Assembly: GCF_027270315.1 (NCBI RefSeq) | Contig: NZ_CP114413.1 | Coordinates: 6,386,001-6,450,000, forward strand | Direction of reading: 5' to 3' | DNA: 64,000 nt | From: Streptomyces cinnabarinus | GTDB lineage: Bacteria > Actinomycetota > Actinomycetes > Streptomycetales > Streptomycetaceae | Shown: in pieces, positions 8,102-16,286 of the stretch | Position numbering within the stretch: the stretch's first letter is position 1 | Layout: each line of letters opens with the position of its first letter | The notes under the pieces: model-generated | Databases searched by the model: none | What the model was told of the DNA's origin: nothing | The model's input: only the letters and a program-made list of their open reading frames with translations | Program-made: the position numbers and the translations under genes

Positions 8102-8269
8102 GCGGTCAGGCTAGGACGCCCCCGTCGCGAGGGGCCAGAGCCTGATTCACGCGGGGCTCAGGGGGCGCCCCTATGTCTTTGGCCAAGGCGGTGGGGCAGG
8201 GTGGCGGCATGACGATCTGGTTCCGGACCTACTACGAGGACGAAGATCGGCGGTTGTATTTCGAGGCCG

Positions 8270-8676
8270 ATGCTCGCCGCCGTGCGCGCCAGCGACACCC
8301 TCGTGGTGCCCAAGCTCGACCGCCTCGCCCGCTCAACGCCCGACGCCCGCGACATCGGCGACTCCCTCGTTGCCCGCGGCGTAACGTTCTCTCTCGGCGG
8401 CAGCCACTACGACCCGGCCGACCCCATGGTGCATGATGTTCTTCAACACCCTGGCCACCTTTGCCAGTTCGAGGTCGACCTCGTGCGCCTGCGCCCTGGG
8501 AAGGCATGGCCGTCGCTGGGGCGAAGGGCAAGCAGCCCAAGCTGACGGGCTGGCAGCAGGTCCATCTGGTCGAGTCGCACTCCATCGCCGACCCCGCCGA
8601 GCTATTCTCCGTGTCGAGAGCGACGGTGCACCGCGTTCTGGAGCGGGCCCGACCGTCCAGGGACGGGCATAGCTGA
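8270..8676 (+). pseudogene. Decayed serine recombinase (resolvase/invertase) remnant
   Basis: Pieces of a Pin/Tn3-resolvase-type protein occur in order but in different frames: SDTLVVPKLDRLARS and GDSLVARGVTFSLGGS in one frame, FFNTLATFA in the next, EVDLVRLR back in the first, then GKQPKLTGWQQVHLVE and LFSVSRATVHRVLERA (the C-terminal HTH) in the third. At least three frameshifts are needed and the N-terminal catalytic Ser region is missing. This is a dead gene, a relic of earlier mobile DNA within the island. No competing intact gene covers this stretch. Confidence 0.85.
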
Positions 8677-8696
8677 CGCGTTACGGTAGCGACCGT

Positions 8697-10829
8697 TCAA
8701 TCACCTGGCAGGGGAGCCTCCCACGGCTCGGCGATCCATCCTTTCGGCTCCCACCCATACCGTCTCAGCCTTCTCGCCTCGTCCACGCGCCCGGCCGCGT
8801 GCAGCAGATCGGTGACCAGAGTCAGGGAGCCAGTGTTACCAGCTTCAGCATGGGTTCTCAGTCGCTCCAAGGCCTCGGCTATCCGTGTGGGCCTCTGCAG
8901 TAGCCAGGCGTAGTCGTCCCGCAGCATCAGGGGAGCCCACTGCGTGGTGACCCTCGCGCCGTCGACGACGTTGCGTTGGACCCAGGCATCGGCGTCCTCA
9001 ATCTGCTGCATCCTCTCCAACAGAGCATTCATCCCCAAGGGGGCGGAATCGCTCGCCTCGGAAACAAGGCGATGGCATGTCAATGCCTCGTCTGTCATAC
9101 GGCGTCTGGTCAGCAGCAGGACTGCCCATCCCAGAGCGAGAAGGTCACCAGCTTCGGCGCCGCGCTGGTACCAAGGGATCGCTTCTTCCTCCCGGTCGGC
9201 CATGCGCAGGATGTCGGCCGCCGGTCTCAGAGCTCGGGTGTCGCCGGCCTCGACGGCGCCCTGGTACAGGCGCATGGCGATGCGGAGAAGACCACGGGCG
9301 TGGGCTGCGCGGGCGAGTGATGCATGGCCCGACGGAGTGCCGTGGTCAATCAGGACGTCCCATGTATGAGCCGGAACCGGAACGACGAGCGCGTCACGGG
9401 CTCCGGGAACCGGAGGAACGGTGCTGCTGTGCCGGCCGTGTTGTTCGAGGTAGTCGGCGAGACGGTAGTGGGGTTGCGCGAAGGCGGGTTGGCCGCGTCG
9501 AGGCCGGATACGGGTCAGCGGGCCGCGAGTGCCGCGCACCGGGCAGGCGACATAGGCGAGGGCCTGTTCGAGCCAGTCGCACTCCAACAGGTCCCACTGC
9601 GTGTCGGTGAGATAGCCCTCGGCGGCGGTCTCCAGCAGAGCCAGGGGCAGGGCGAGGCCGTGACCAAGGCTACGAACGTCCATCGCAGCCTCGATCAACG
9701 CCTTGGCGCCCGGGGGTGCGTTGTTGTAGCGCTCGATCAGGGCGGGGACGCCGGCCAAGTACTGGGTGACCTGTCCCTGCTCCGCGTGCTGAAGAGCTTC
9801 GGCCAGACGAGGGTCGCTGGTGGTGGCCTGTGCAGTCGTGAGTTCCTCAACGGTGAAGGCCTCGGGGACGGTGATGCTCTTGTTCGTGACCAGCTGGCGG
9901 GCCTGCACGTACGGGTCTGGTGGTACGGGCCCCGTCCTGGGGACATTGGTGAGCGTGTCCCAGTGCTCGGGCCAGGTAGTGCCCAGGATCAGCACCGGGC
10001 CGCGTTCGGGGTCGTTCAGCAGCTCACGGAGGCCGGAGGCGACCTGCGCGCTGTAGTCACGGTCAAGGAGGTAGTGCTGGGCATCGTTGAGCCACACCAC
10101 AGTCCGCGGTGCCACCAGGTCCAGGTTCCTGATCACAGCTGTCGGCTGATCGGGCTCGATCGGATGCCACAACCGCCATCCGTCCGGCAGGTTCTTGACC
10201 GCTTCCCAGCAGGCCCGGGTCTTGCCCGTGGAAGACCCGCCGACCAGTACCACGATGCCGCCCTGCCCGTTCGCGGCGGCGGCCACCAGCGAACCCAGCC
10301 GAGTGTCGAACTTCCGTCTGACGTAGGCGGGTAACGCGCTGATCCTGCCAAATTCAGAGCCGCCGTCGAGGGCTGGGTGCACCTCCAGGTCGTTCAGAAC
10401 GAGCCGATCGTCGAACTCGGCAATCGGTCGGCCGACGTAGCGGTTTTCCGCCCGGAAACCAGGTGGCAAGGCGGCGACGGACTGAGCCGCCCTGGCCTGT
10501 TCCCACCGCCTCTTCCACAGTTCCTTCGTGCTCACCCACTGTCCTGTCGCTTTGGCGCGGTCCAGTCCGGTGAGGGTGTCGGGTCGAGGTAGCCCGGACC
10601 ATTCCAGCAGGACCTCGACCAGGGTCCACAGGGTCTTGAAGTCCTTGGCCGGGGTGCCCTTTTCGAACCAGCCGCCGACGGTAGTAGGTGAGGGGGCCTG
10701 CTGGAGCCGACGGCTGGCTTCGGCGATGGCGTCCGTGCGGTCCCGGCCCTGAAGCGCGCTGGCCTCCAGCTTGCGCAGCTCCGAACGCAAGATCTCTCGT
10801 TCGGTACTCAGATCCGTGCTCTCGATCAC
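8697..10829 (-). CDS. STAND-like ATPase with N-terminal HTH-like region and C-terminal helical repeats, TTA codon
   Basis: A 710-residue protein. Residues 45-80 look like an HTH (VGGWFEKGTPAKDFKTLWTL), a P-loop GGSSTGKT lies near 197-204, a Walker B-like strand TVVWLNDAQ near 243-251, and the last 250 residues are Sel1/TPR-like repeats (AMRLYQGAVEAGD, EAIPWYQRGAEAGDLLALG). The family is common in streptomycetes without a defined job; such layouts are typical of signal-dependent switches in conflict or regulation. Leu166 is encoded by TTA (10332-10334). It stands alone, with 180 bp upstream and a recombinase relic downstream. Confidence 0.75.
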   Translation of the reverse strand: MIESTDLSTEREILRSELRKLEASALQGRDRTDAIAEASRRLQQAPSPTTVGGWFEKGTPAKDFKTLWTLVEVLLEWSGLPRPDTLTGLDRAKATGQWVSTKELWKRRWEQARAAQSVAALPPGFRAENRYVGRPIAEFDDRLVLNDLEVHPALDGGSEFGRISALPAYVRRKFDTRLGSLVAAAANGQGGIVVLVGGSSTGKTRACWEAVKNLPDGWRLWHPIEPDQPTAVIRNLDLVAPRTVVWLNDAQHYLLDRDYSAQVASGLRELLNDPERGPVLILGTTWPEHWDTLTNVPRTGPVPPDPYVQARQLVTNKSITVPEAFTVEELTTAQATTSDPRLAEALQHAEQGQVTQYLAGVPALIERYNNAPPGAKALIEAAMDVRSLGHGLALPLALLETAAEGYLTDTQWDLLECDWLEQALAYVACPVRGTRGPLTRIRPRRGQPAFAQPHYRLADYLEQHGRHSSTVPPVPGARDALVVPVPAHTWDVLIDHGTPSGHASLARAAHARGLLRIAMRLYQGAVEAGDTRALRPAADILRMADREEEAIPWYQRGAEAGDLLALGWAVLLLTRRRMTDEALTCHRLVSEASDSAPLGMNALLERMQQIEDADAWVQRNVVDGARVTTQWAPLMLRDDYAWLLQRPTRIAEALERLRTHAEAGNTGSLTLVTDLLHAAGRVDEARRLRRYGWEPKGWIAEPWEAPLPGD

Positions 10830-11012
10830 CGCACACCCTCCCCGGTCCCGCGGATCTGTCGGATCCGTCCGATGGTCGGCTCAACACCCCCGTGAACTGG
10901 GCCTTTGATGCTGGTATCCGCCCGGTCCGGTAAAGCTTCAGCGCTGCGGGGCGGTCGGCTGTGATGTTTCTCGTGCGGCCCATCCGGTGGCTGCACGAAG
11001 GGAGGGAATGCC

Positions 11013-11186
11013 ATGAACATCGCCGCCTGGGCCACCCTGGTGCCCGTCGCCGTCACGCTCGTCGCCGCTGCCGCGGCTGTGCTGATCGTCATCGTCGTGG
11101 TGAAGGGCACCGCCTCGCGTGACCGCGCCACAGTGCTGAAGGCTGTCGCCGAAGTGATCCGGGCCGTACGCGGCAGCCGTAGGTGA
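11013..11186 (+). CDS. Small single-pass membrane protein, 57 residues
   Basis: A short gene with a good ribosome site (GGGAGGG, 6 bp before the ATG). Residues 5-30 form one hydrophobic helix rich in Val, Ala and Ile, followed by a basic tail (VLKAVAEVIRAVRGSRR). It is not part of any larger gene, and codon third positions are GC-rich in this frame. The function is unknown; size and charge would fit a toxin-like peptide, holin-like factor or membrane anchor, none of which is proven. Confidence 0.55.
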   Translation: MNIAAWATLVPVAVTLVAAAAAVLIVIVVVKGTASRDRATVLKAVAEVIRAVRGSRR

Positions 11187-11540
11187 CCGCCCATCAGCCC
11201 CGTCACCGGGCGCCCCCTCCAGGTGAGGCGCCGGTGGCGAACCTCGCCGCACCCCGCTTGCCCGCCCCGAGCTCCAACTCGTCATCGAGCACCGTCCAGT
11301 GCTCAACTAGCTCATGCATCCCCACCGACAGTCGCCCCACGAACAGGCATCCTGCCGGACAGCCCAGGTCAGCGCCGCCAAAAGCGACAAATGATCAACG
11401 GCATTTGTGCGGCTCGTGACAGTTCGTTAACGACACCCGTGGGCCCGCTGCCGGATCGCCCAGGGCGGCAAACGCAGAGGGGAAGAAGGACCGCTCCAGG
11501 CACAGCCGGCCCGCAGCCAGTACGCCAACGCGTTCAGGCC
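11187..11540. other. Non-coding gap before the DUF3800-like gene
   Basis: About 350 bp with lower GC than its surroundings and no convincing start plus ribosome site. The reading frame of the downstream gene stays open from 11223 but encodes a Pro/Arg-rich stretch without family resemblance. The missing N-terminus of the DUF3800-like gene was not found here in any frame. Confidence 0.4.
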
Positions 11541-12206
11541 ATGGCGCACCGGGACGGCTACAACCTGTACGAGGGGAAGGAAACCCTTGCCCTGGCGAAC
11601 ATGCTGCACCTGGCCGGCCCGGTCATGGGGGATGCGGACGCCTACGACCGGATGCTCCACGCGTTCGTGAGCTGGATCCGACAGAAGGCCACCACCGACG
11701 AGCTGTACTCGGCTGTGACCGCCCTCAAGTCCTCTGTGCAGAAGCAGCAGTTCGCCGATTACCTGGAGATTCTGGAATACTGCCGGCCCGTCGCTGACGA
11801 GCACGCAGCGGAGAACGCATCCAAGGGACATCGGGACGAACTGGATCCGGCGATCCCAAGCCTGTACTGCCTCGCTACCACGTTCGGTCAGCCCCTGGGC
11901 AAGTTCCGCCTGGTGCACGACGTATCGAAAGTCATCGACCGCAACACCACCGGACTGCACACCGTGCACCTCCTCCCCAATCCCGCACGGTCGGACGAGT
12001 TCATGAAACCCTTCATGGGCGCCATCGAGTTCGCGGACAGCAAGGACCACCCGCAGCTCCAGGTGGCGGACTGGGCCGCTGGCGCGACGCGCCATTGGGC
12101 GCAGCAGATGGTAGGTGGCGGCGGGGACCAGTTCTCACGTGAGCTGGAGCCGGTTGCCCGGCCCTGGCTCATCGACTGCATTTGGCCGGCACCCGTGGAG
12201 GGCTGA
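11541..12206 (+). CDS. DUF3800-like protein, probably N-terminally truncated
   Basis: A 221-residue protein whose end (IEFADSKDHPQLQVADWAAG) matches the C-terminal motif of DUF3800, a predicted RNase H-like/integrase-like family often found in mobile and defence islands. The N-terminal YVDESGD-type strand that carries the first acidic residue is missing: the protein begins at MAHRDGYNLY, well inside the usual fold. No good ribosome site precedes this ATG. It is therefore probably a truncated, possibly non-functional copy. The middle block KFRLVHDVSKVID is also consistent with the family. Confidence 0.5.
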   Translation: MAHRDGYNLYEGKETLALANMLHLAGPVMGDADAYDRMLHAFVSWIRQKATTDELYSAVTALKSSVQKQQFADYLEILEYCRPVADEHAAENASKGHRDELDPAIPSLYCLATTFGQPLGKFRLVHDVSKVIDRNTTGLHTVHLLPNPARSDEFMKPFMGAIEFADSKDHPQLQVADWAAGATRHWAQQMVGGGGDQFSRELEPVARPWLIDCIWPAPVEG

Positions 12207-12341
12207 GGGTCATGATGGCGCATAGGGGCGCCTACGTTCGGCGCGTCAGGGGCAGGACTCCTCGGCCGACCGGCGCCTCCCGGTACAGGCGCAGCTTCGG
12301 CAGCGGTACGGGCGCCGGGGGAGGGAGCCGGTAGCGCCCGA

Positions 12342-13655
12342 CTACTCCTTGCCGTCGGGCTCCTTCGGCAAGTCGCGGACAGCCTCCGCAATTTGGTCGT
12401 TCAGCTCGCGTGACGCTGGGCTGTTGTCGAGGACGCTGCGAATCGCGTCCTCGAGCGGCGACAGGTCCGGGCCGAGCTGATCCGAGATGCGAGCCAGGGT
12501 GACCTGCATCGCCGGAGTGTTCATCAACGCGGCAAGGTGCGCTCTACCCATGCGCGTCAGGCGCTCCTCAGTCGTCTCCGGGAGCGCCGGCACGTTGGGG
12601 ACGTCCTCAGCCGAGATCGGGCCCGGCCGCCGGAAGTCGAGGACTGTCATGGCCTGGTCCGCCGCCGTGCTCAGCAGGACCCGCGTCTCCCAGGCGTAGG
12701 CCCGCTCCACCACCTCGCCGCGGACCACCCTGTCGTCCCTGAGCAGCCACCGCACCCAGGCCGTGAAGTAGTGGTGGCCGCCGACCTCGCGGCCGCTCAC
12801 CTCCAGCACCTTGTCTAGCGCCACCGCCGTTGGCGACCAGTTGGGGGCGCCCCCATGCAGCATCCGCGTGTCGCCGTTTACGGCCGAGGGCCTCGGTGTG
12901 CCGCTGATGATCCGGTAGCGCCGTGCCGCGGTCCTCGTCGCGGCTAGGACCGTAGCGTGGCCCTCCTCGGTGTCCAGCAGCTCCCGAACATCCTCGGTGC
13001 TGGCCTCCACCTCCGTGGCGAACTGGGTGACGACACCGTCGAGCGACGTGAACAGGTGGAACCGGTGCTCCATGCCGGCGATGTCCTTCTGCATCTCCGG
13101 CAGGAACTTCCCGTCCTCGGACATGTCCGAGTCGTTGCTGACGAAGTACACGGTCTCGTCCTCGTGGGCCCTCGCGTACTCGACCGCCGTCAGCCAGATC
13201 GCGGCGTCCCGGGCCCCGGTCTTGTAGGTACCGCTGTTGACCGTCTTGCACGGGGCGATCTGGTTCGTCTCCCGGAACATGGCCTGCTGGTACGCGGTGT
13301 GGGACGTCTCCAGGACTTCCGTGATGGACGAGTACCGCTCCCGCCAATGCCTACGCACGTGCTCGGCCGGCCACCGCTTGGGGTGGTTGACGTGCTCCCA
13401 GGGGGTGGCCTTCCGGAGGGCGTCCACCGCGTCCATGGCCGCCTGGTGCTTTTCCGCGTAGGACAGGGCCTGCTGCGCAGCGATCTCCTCCACCGCGATC
13501 CACGGTGTGGCCACGCGCTCCACGCCTGCGGCCCGGATGGCACGGAGTACGTCCGCGACGGGACCCCGCAGAGAGGTCCCCTTGATGATGTTCGCGTCCA
13601 GGATGATCAATGCGGGGCGCTCCGTGTTCCTCGGCTCCGAGTCGTACGGGCTCAC
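12342..13655 (-). CDS. PIN-domain protein (DUF4935-like), probable RNase
   Basis: A 437-residue protein. The first 190 residues form a PIN nuclease: Asp20 in LIILDANII, Glu in AVEEIAAQQ, Asp in GARDAAIWLT and Asp in FVSNDSDM give the four acidic positions of the fold. The C-terminal half is a separate domain of unknown function with an all-beta core (GHHYFTAWVRWLL) and a helical tail. Free-standing PIN proteins with large extra domains occur in islands as toxins or RNA-cleaving effectors; no antitoxin is seen next to it. The start ATG-led MSPYDSEPRN is followed closely by the domain, so it is likely correct. Confidence 0.8.
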   Translation of the reverse strand: MSPYDSEPRNTERPALIILDANIIKGTSLRGPVADVLRAIRAAGVERVATPWIAVEEIAAQQALSYAEKHQAAMDAVDALRKATPWEHVNHPKRWPAEHVRRHWRERYSSITEVLETSHTAYQQAMFRETNQIAPCKTVNSGTYKTGARDAAIWLTAVEYARAHEDETVYFVSNDSDMSEDGKFLPEMQKDIAGMEHRFHLFTSLDGVVTQFATEVEASTEDVRELLDTEEGHATVLAATRTAARRYRIISGTPRPSAVNGDTRMLHGGAPNWSPTAVALDKVLEVSGREVGGHHYFTAWVRWLLRDDRVVRGEVVERAYAWETRVLLSTAADQAMTVLDFRRPGPISAEDVPNVPALPETTEERLTRMGRAHLAALMNTPAMQVTLARISDQLGPDLSPLEDAIRSVLDNSPASRELNDQIAEAVRDLPKEPDGKE

Positions 13656-13722
13656 TCTCTCAACTTCTGATCACTGGGGGAGGGGGAATTCCGGCACCAG
13701 CGCTTTGAAGGTAGGACAGCCC

Positions 13723-14826
13723 TTAGGCGGTCACCGTCCACGGGAAGTTCGGCAGGTTCGCTGCGAACCACCCGTCAGCCAGCTCCAGCACCCGGTCAAT
13801 ATGTGCGGCATCGAAATACTCGGAGCCAATCACCGGTCGGATGCCCTGGCTGGCCAGGCAGTCCAGGACATGCCGCTCGAGATCGTGAGCTGCGCCGACG
13901 GGCAGGTCGGTTATGAGTCTGCGGACTTGACCCAGACCGTGCTGGCTGCGGTGGGTATCAAGCCGCCCTCGTCCGTCACCCGAGGAGATTCCGGGCTTCA
14001 CCGTGGCCCCGTCGGTCACCACGTAGTACACGGTTGGTTCGGGGCGAACGCCCACTCCGCTGCATCGGGCGCACAGCAACTCGCGCTTCAACCCGGTGTT
14101 GATGCCCACCGAGGTCAGGTGCCCGGCAACGCAGCACAGGCGCACAGTTTGGGCAATGCGGTCCGACATGACGTCCAGGATCATCACGCTCTGCTCGCGG
14201 GCGCGGTGCTTGAACTCAACGAGCTTGGGCGTCTGGGAGATGCCGCGACACGTAACGCAGGGGTCGCCGGCGCCGTCGAAACCCGTAGTGAATCCGTAGG
14301 TAATCCCCGGCACGCGCCCGGGGGTACGTGGATTCATCGCGGTGATGGTGAACTCATGCCCGTGCAGGCAGCGAACGTCTTTCGCCGGATACTCGTTAGG
14401 GGATGCGGCGTCGGCCAGGATTCGGAGATCGGTCTCTATGGCGTAGGCAGCGAACGATGCACGGGCGGCTTCCTCCCACCGCTTCCGAGCGCAGTGCTGG
14501 CACTCCTCCAGTGCCATGGGGAAGGCCCCCAGGGACGTCATTCCCGTCGCCATGAGGAACGCGCCCCCCGCGGGTGCCGGGACGATCGTGCTGCCGAGCT
14601 TGGGGTGCAGCGCGGTCACGGGGGTTACCTGAGTCGAATGTCCCGCGTCGCAGGACAGCGCCACATGGTCCAGGATGCCGCTCAGCTTGCTCCGGACCGT
14701 CCAGCCCAGTTCGTAGGCACGCGTGGCGAAGAGCGCCATGACGGCGGCCTCGGCACGGGCAAGCAGCCGGGCAGAGCGCAGCGCGTCTTCCGGCGAAGGC
14801 GCGGTGGTCCGTGTGTCGTCACTCAT
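13723..14826 (-). CDS. Triple zinc-module protein with C-terminal GIY-YIG-like nuclease domain
   Basis: A 367-residue protein starting at MSDDTRTT, where GGGGGA sits 4 bp before the ATG. It holds three similar modules, each a C-x3-H pair followed by C-x2-C: residues 59-63 with 109-112, 153-157 with 190-193, and 232-236 with 252-255, all likely zinc sites. Residues 266-350 look like a GIY-YIG nuclease: VYYVV, then KPGISSGDGRGRLDTHR with the expected Gly and Arg, and Glu317 in HDLERHVLDCL as the metal-ligand candidate. Zinc modules would bind DNA or RNA and direct cleavage. It follows the PIN gene's start by only 67 bp on the same strand, so the two may be one unit. Confidence 0.65.
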   Translation of the reverse strand: MSDDTRTTAPSPEDALRSARLLARAEAAVMALFATRAYELGWTVRSKLSGILDHVALSCDAGHSTQVTPVTALHPKLGSTIVPAPAGGAFLMATGMTSLGAFPMALEECQHCARKRWEEAARASFAAYAIETDLRILADAASPNEYPAKDVRCLHGHEFTITAMNPRTPGRVPGITYGFTTGFDGAGDPCVTCRGISQTPKLVEFKHRAREQSVMILDVMSDRIAQTVRLCCVAGHLTSVGINTGLKRELLCARCSGVGVRPEPTVYYVVTDGATVKPGISSGDGRGRLDTHRSQHGLGQVRRLITDLPVGAAHDLERHVLDCLASQGIRPVIGSEYFDAAHIDRVLELADGWFAANLPNFPWTVTA

Positions 14827-15068
14827 GTCGTCCCCCATCTCAACAGGCGTGCCGGCTGAAGCGCTTGGGCGAGGTTGAGGGTCGCATGGCGCACTGACAG
14901 CGGGCGTAGGTGCTCGCCCGGTTGGTGAACGCGGCCGACGCACGGACCGCGTGGAGGGGGATGCGAGAAATCTAAGAGTGCGAGAAATCATCAGCTGCGA
15001 GAAAGCTCGCGCGCTTCCGGGCTAACGCGGACAACGGTCGAGCCGAGCGGGCGAAGGAGTTCCTCAGC

Positions 15069-15596
15069 TTGGTCGACGGCGGAGCCGCCTACCTGCCGGA
15101 GTCCGATCGCCTCGTGGAGATCCAAGAGGCCCTGGACGACCTCAAGCGCGCCCACGAGGGATACAACAACTTCTACGAGGAGCCTCCGGTCGCCCGTCGA
15201 CTCAGAGACGTCGTCGGCCGGCACGGAGAGGTCCCCGCGCTGCTGACGGGCCCGTACGTTGCCACACTGGTCAGCGTGTTCCTGACGAACTCGCGTGGCA
15301 TCGCATGGAACGCAGAGCCGTACTACATCGAGCTAATCGAGCGGTTTGACGGTGTCCAGGCTGCATATGCGCTGCGGACCTTCGCGTTCCGGTCCATCAT
15401 CCCGAAGCTGTCGGACAAGCTGCCGCAGGAAAAGTGGGCCGAGCTGTTGGATCTCCTCGCGCCCAAGCTCACCGATCGCCAGGACCGCTCGCTGCTCGCT
15501 GATGTACGTGCGTTCACTGGTACTCCCGATCAGCTTCGCAAGGACACCAAGATCGCCGCCCAGCTAAAGAAGTGGCGAGAGGCGAAGGGGCACTGA
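15069..15596 (+). CDS. Uncharacterised protein, TTG start
   Basis: A 175-residue helical protein without a recognised domain. The frame is open upstream to 14976 but offers no ATG or GTG; TTG at 15069 has GAAGGAG nine bases before it, the best start available. The middle (FDGVQAAYALRTFAFRSIIPKLS) and C-terminus (LKKWREAKGH) are charged helices. It is the last gene before the island edge and is followed by a strong hairpin. It could instead be a 5'-truncated remnant. Confidence 0.6.
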   Translation: MVDGGAAYLPESDRLVEIQEALDDLKRAHEGYNNFYEEPPVARRLRDVVGRHGEVPALLTGPYVATLVSVFLTNSRGIAWNAEPYYIELIERFDGVQAAYALRTFAFRSIIPKLSDKLPQEKWAELLDLLAPKLTDRQDRSLLADVRAFTGTPDQLRKDTKIAAQLKKWREAKGH

Positions 15597-15660
15597 GTCA
15601 AGCCTGTCGCCTGTACTTGGAGAGCGTGATCTCTGCCAGTCAAAGATCACAGTAAGTGAC

Positions 15661-15697
15661 ATGAGAGCCCCGTGCCGAAGTCGGTCGGGGCTCTCAT
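15661..15697 (+). terminator. Strong hairpin at the island edge
   Basis: A perfect 12-bp inverted repeat (atgagagccccg and its complement) with a 13-nt loop follows the last island gene by 64 bp. It probably ends island transcription before the yifB remnant and dprA. Confidence 0.7.
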
Positions 15698-15767
15698 GCT
15701 GGGGGCCGAGGTCCGGTGGGGTTGTGCTTCGTGTGGACAACGGACAGGGACGAGCGACCCCCATAAG

Positions 15768-16286
15768 CTCGCCGCCAACCCCTGCCCCTGCGGCCGCTTC
15801 TCGCAGAACGACGACTTCTGCGAATGCCCGCCCACCGCGATCCGCCGCTACCAGGCCCGGCTCTCCGGGCCGCTCCTCGACCGGGTCGATCTACGGGTCG
15901 AGGTCGACCGGATCACCCGCGCCGAACTCACCGAGCGCGGCGCCCGCGGCGAGTCCACGGCGACGGTGGCCGCCCGGGTCCGGCAGGCCAGGGAGCGAAC
16001 GGCCGCCCGCCTGGCCGGCACACCCTGGCGGACGAACAGCGAGGTGCCGGGCCGGGAACTGCGCAGCCGCTGGTACGCCGCACCCGGCGCGATGGACGAG
16101 GCCGAGCGGAACCTGGAGCGGGGCGTGCTCACGGCGCGCGGACTCGACCGCGTCCTGCGGGTCGCCTGGACCGTCGCCGACCTCGTCGGCCACGACCGGC
16201 CCGACGCGATGGACGTCGCCCTCGCGCTGCAACTGCGCACCGGGGTCCCCCGTGGGGTCCCCATGGCCATCGGGGCGTTGACGTGA
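15768..16286 (+). pseudogene. yifB: yifB/comM C-terminal remnant (magnesium-chelatase-like ATPase)
   Basis: The translated segment LAANPCPCG, then CPPTAIRRYQARLSGPLLDR and the whole Mg_chelatase_C domain match the last third of YifB/ComM, an AAA+ helicase linked to DNA uptake and branch migration. Everything before LAANPCPCG (Lon-like N-terminal domain, P-loop, Walker B) is absent; the sequence to the left is unrelated island DNA. A nominal GTG start at 15672 lies inside the terminator hairpin and is not credible. The stop overlaps the dprA start. The missing part, if still in the genome, should lie beyond the left edge of the island. Confidence 0.85.

Noticed and set aside
15597..15670. Possible tRNA or attachment site at the island edge
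   Set aside because: No cloverleaf or CCA-type end could be drawn, and no matching repeat was found elsewhere in the window.
15672..15767. GTG 15672 as a real start for a 204-residue YifB
   Set aside because: It lies inside a terminator-type hairpin, has no ribosome site, and the first 32 residues do not match the family.
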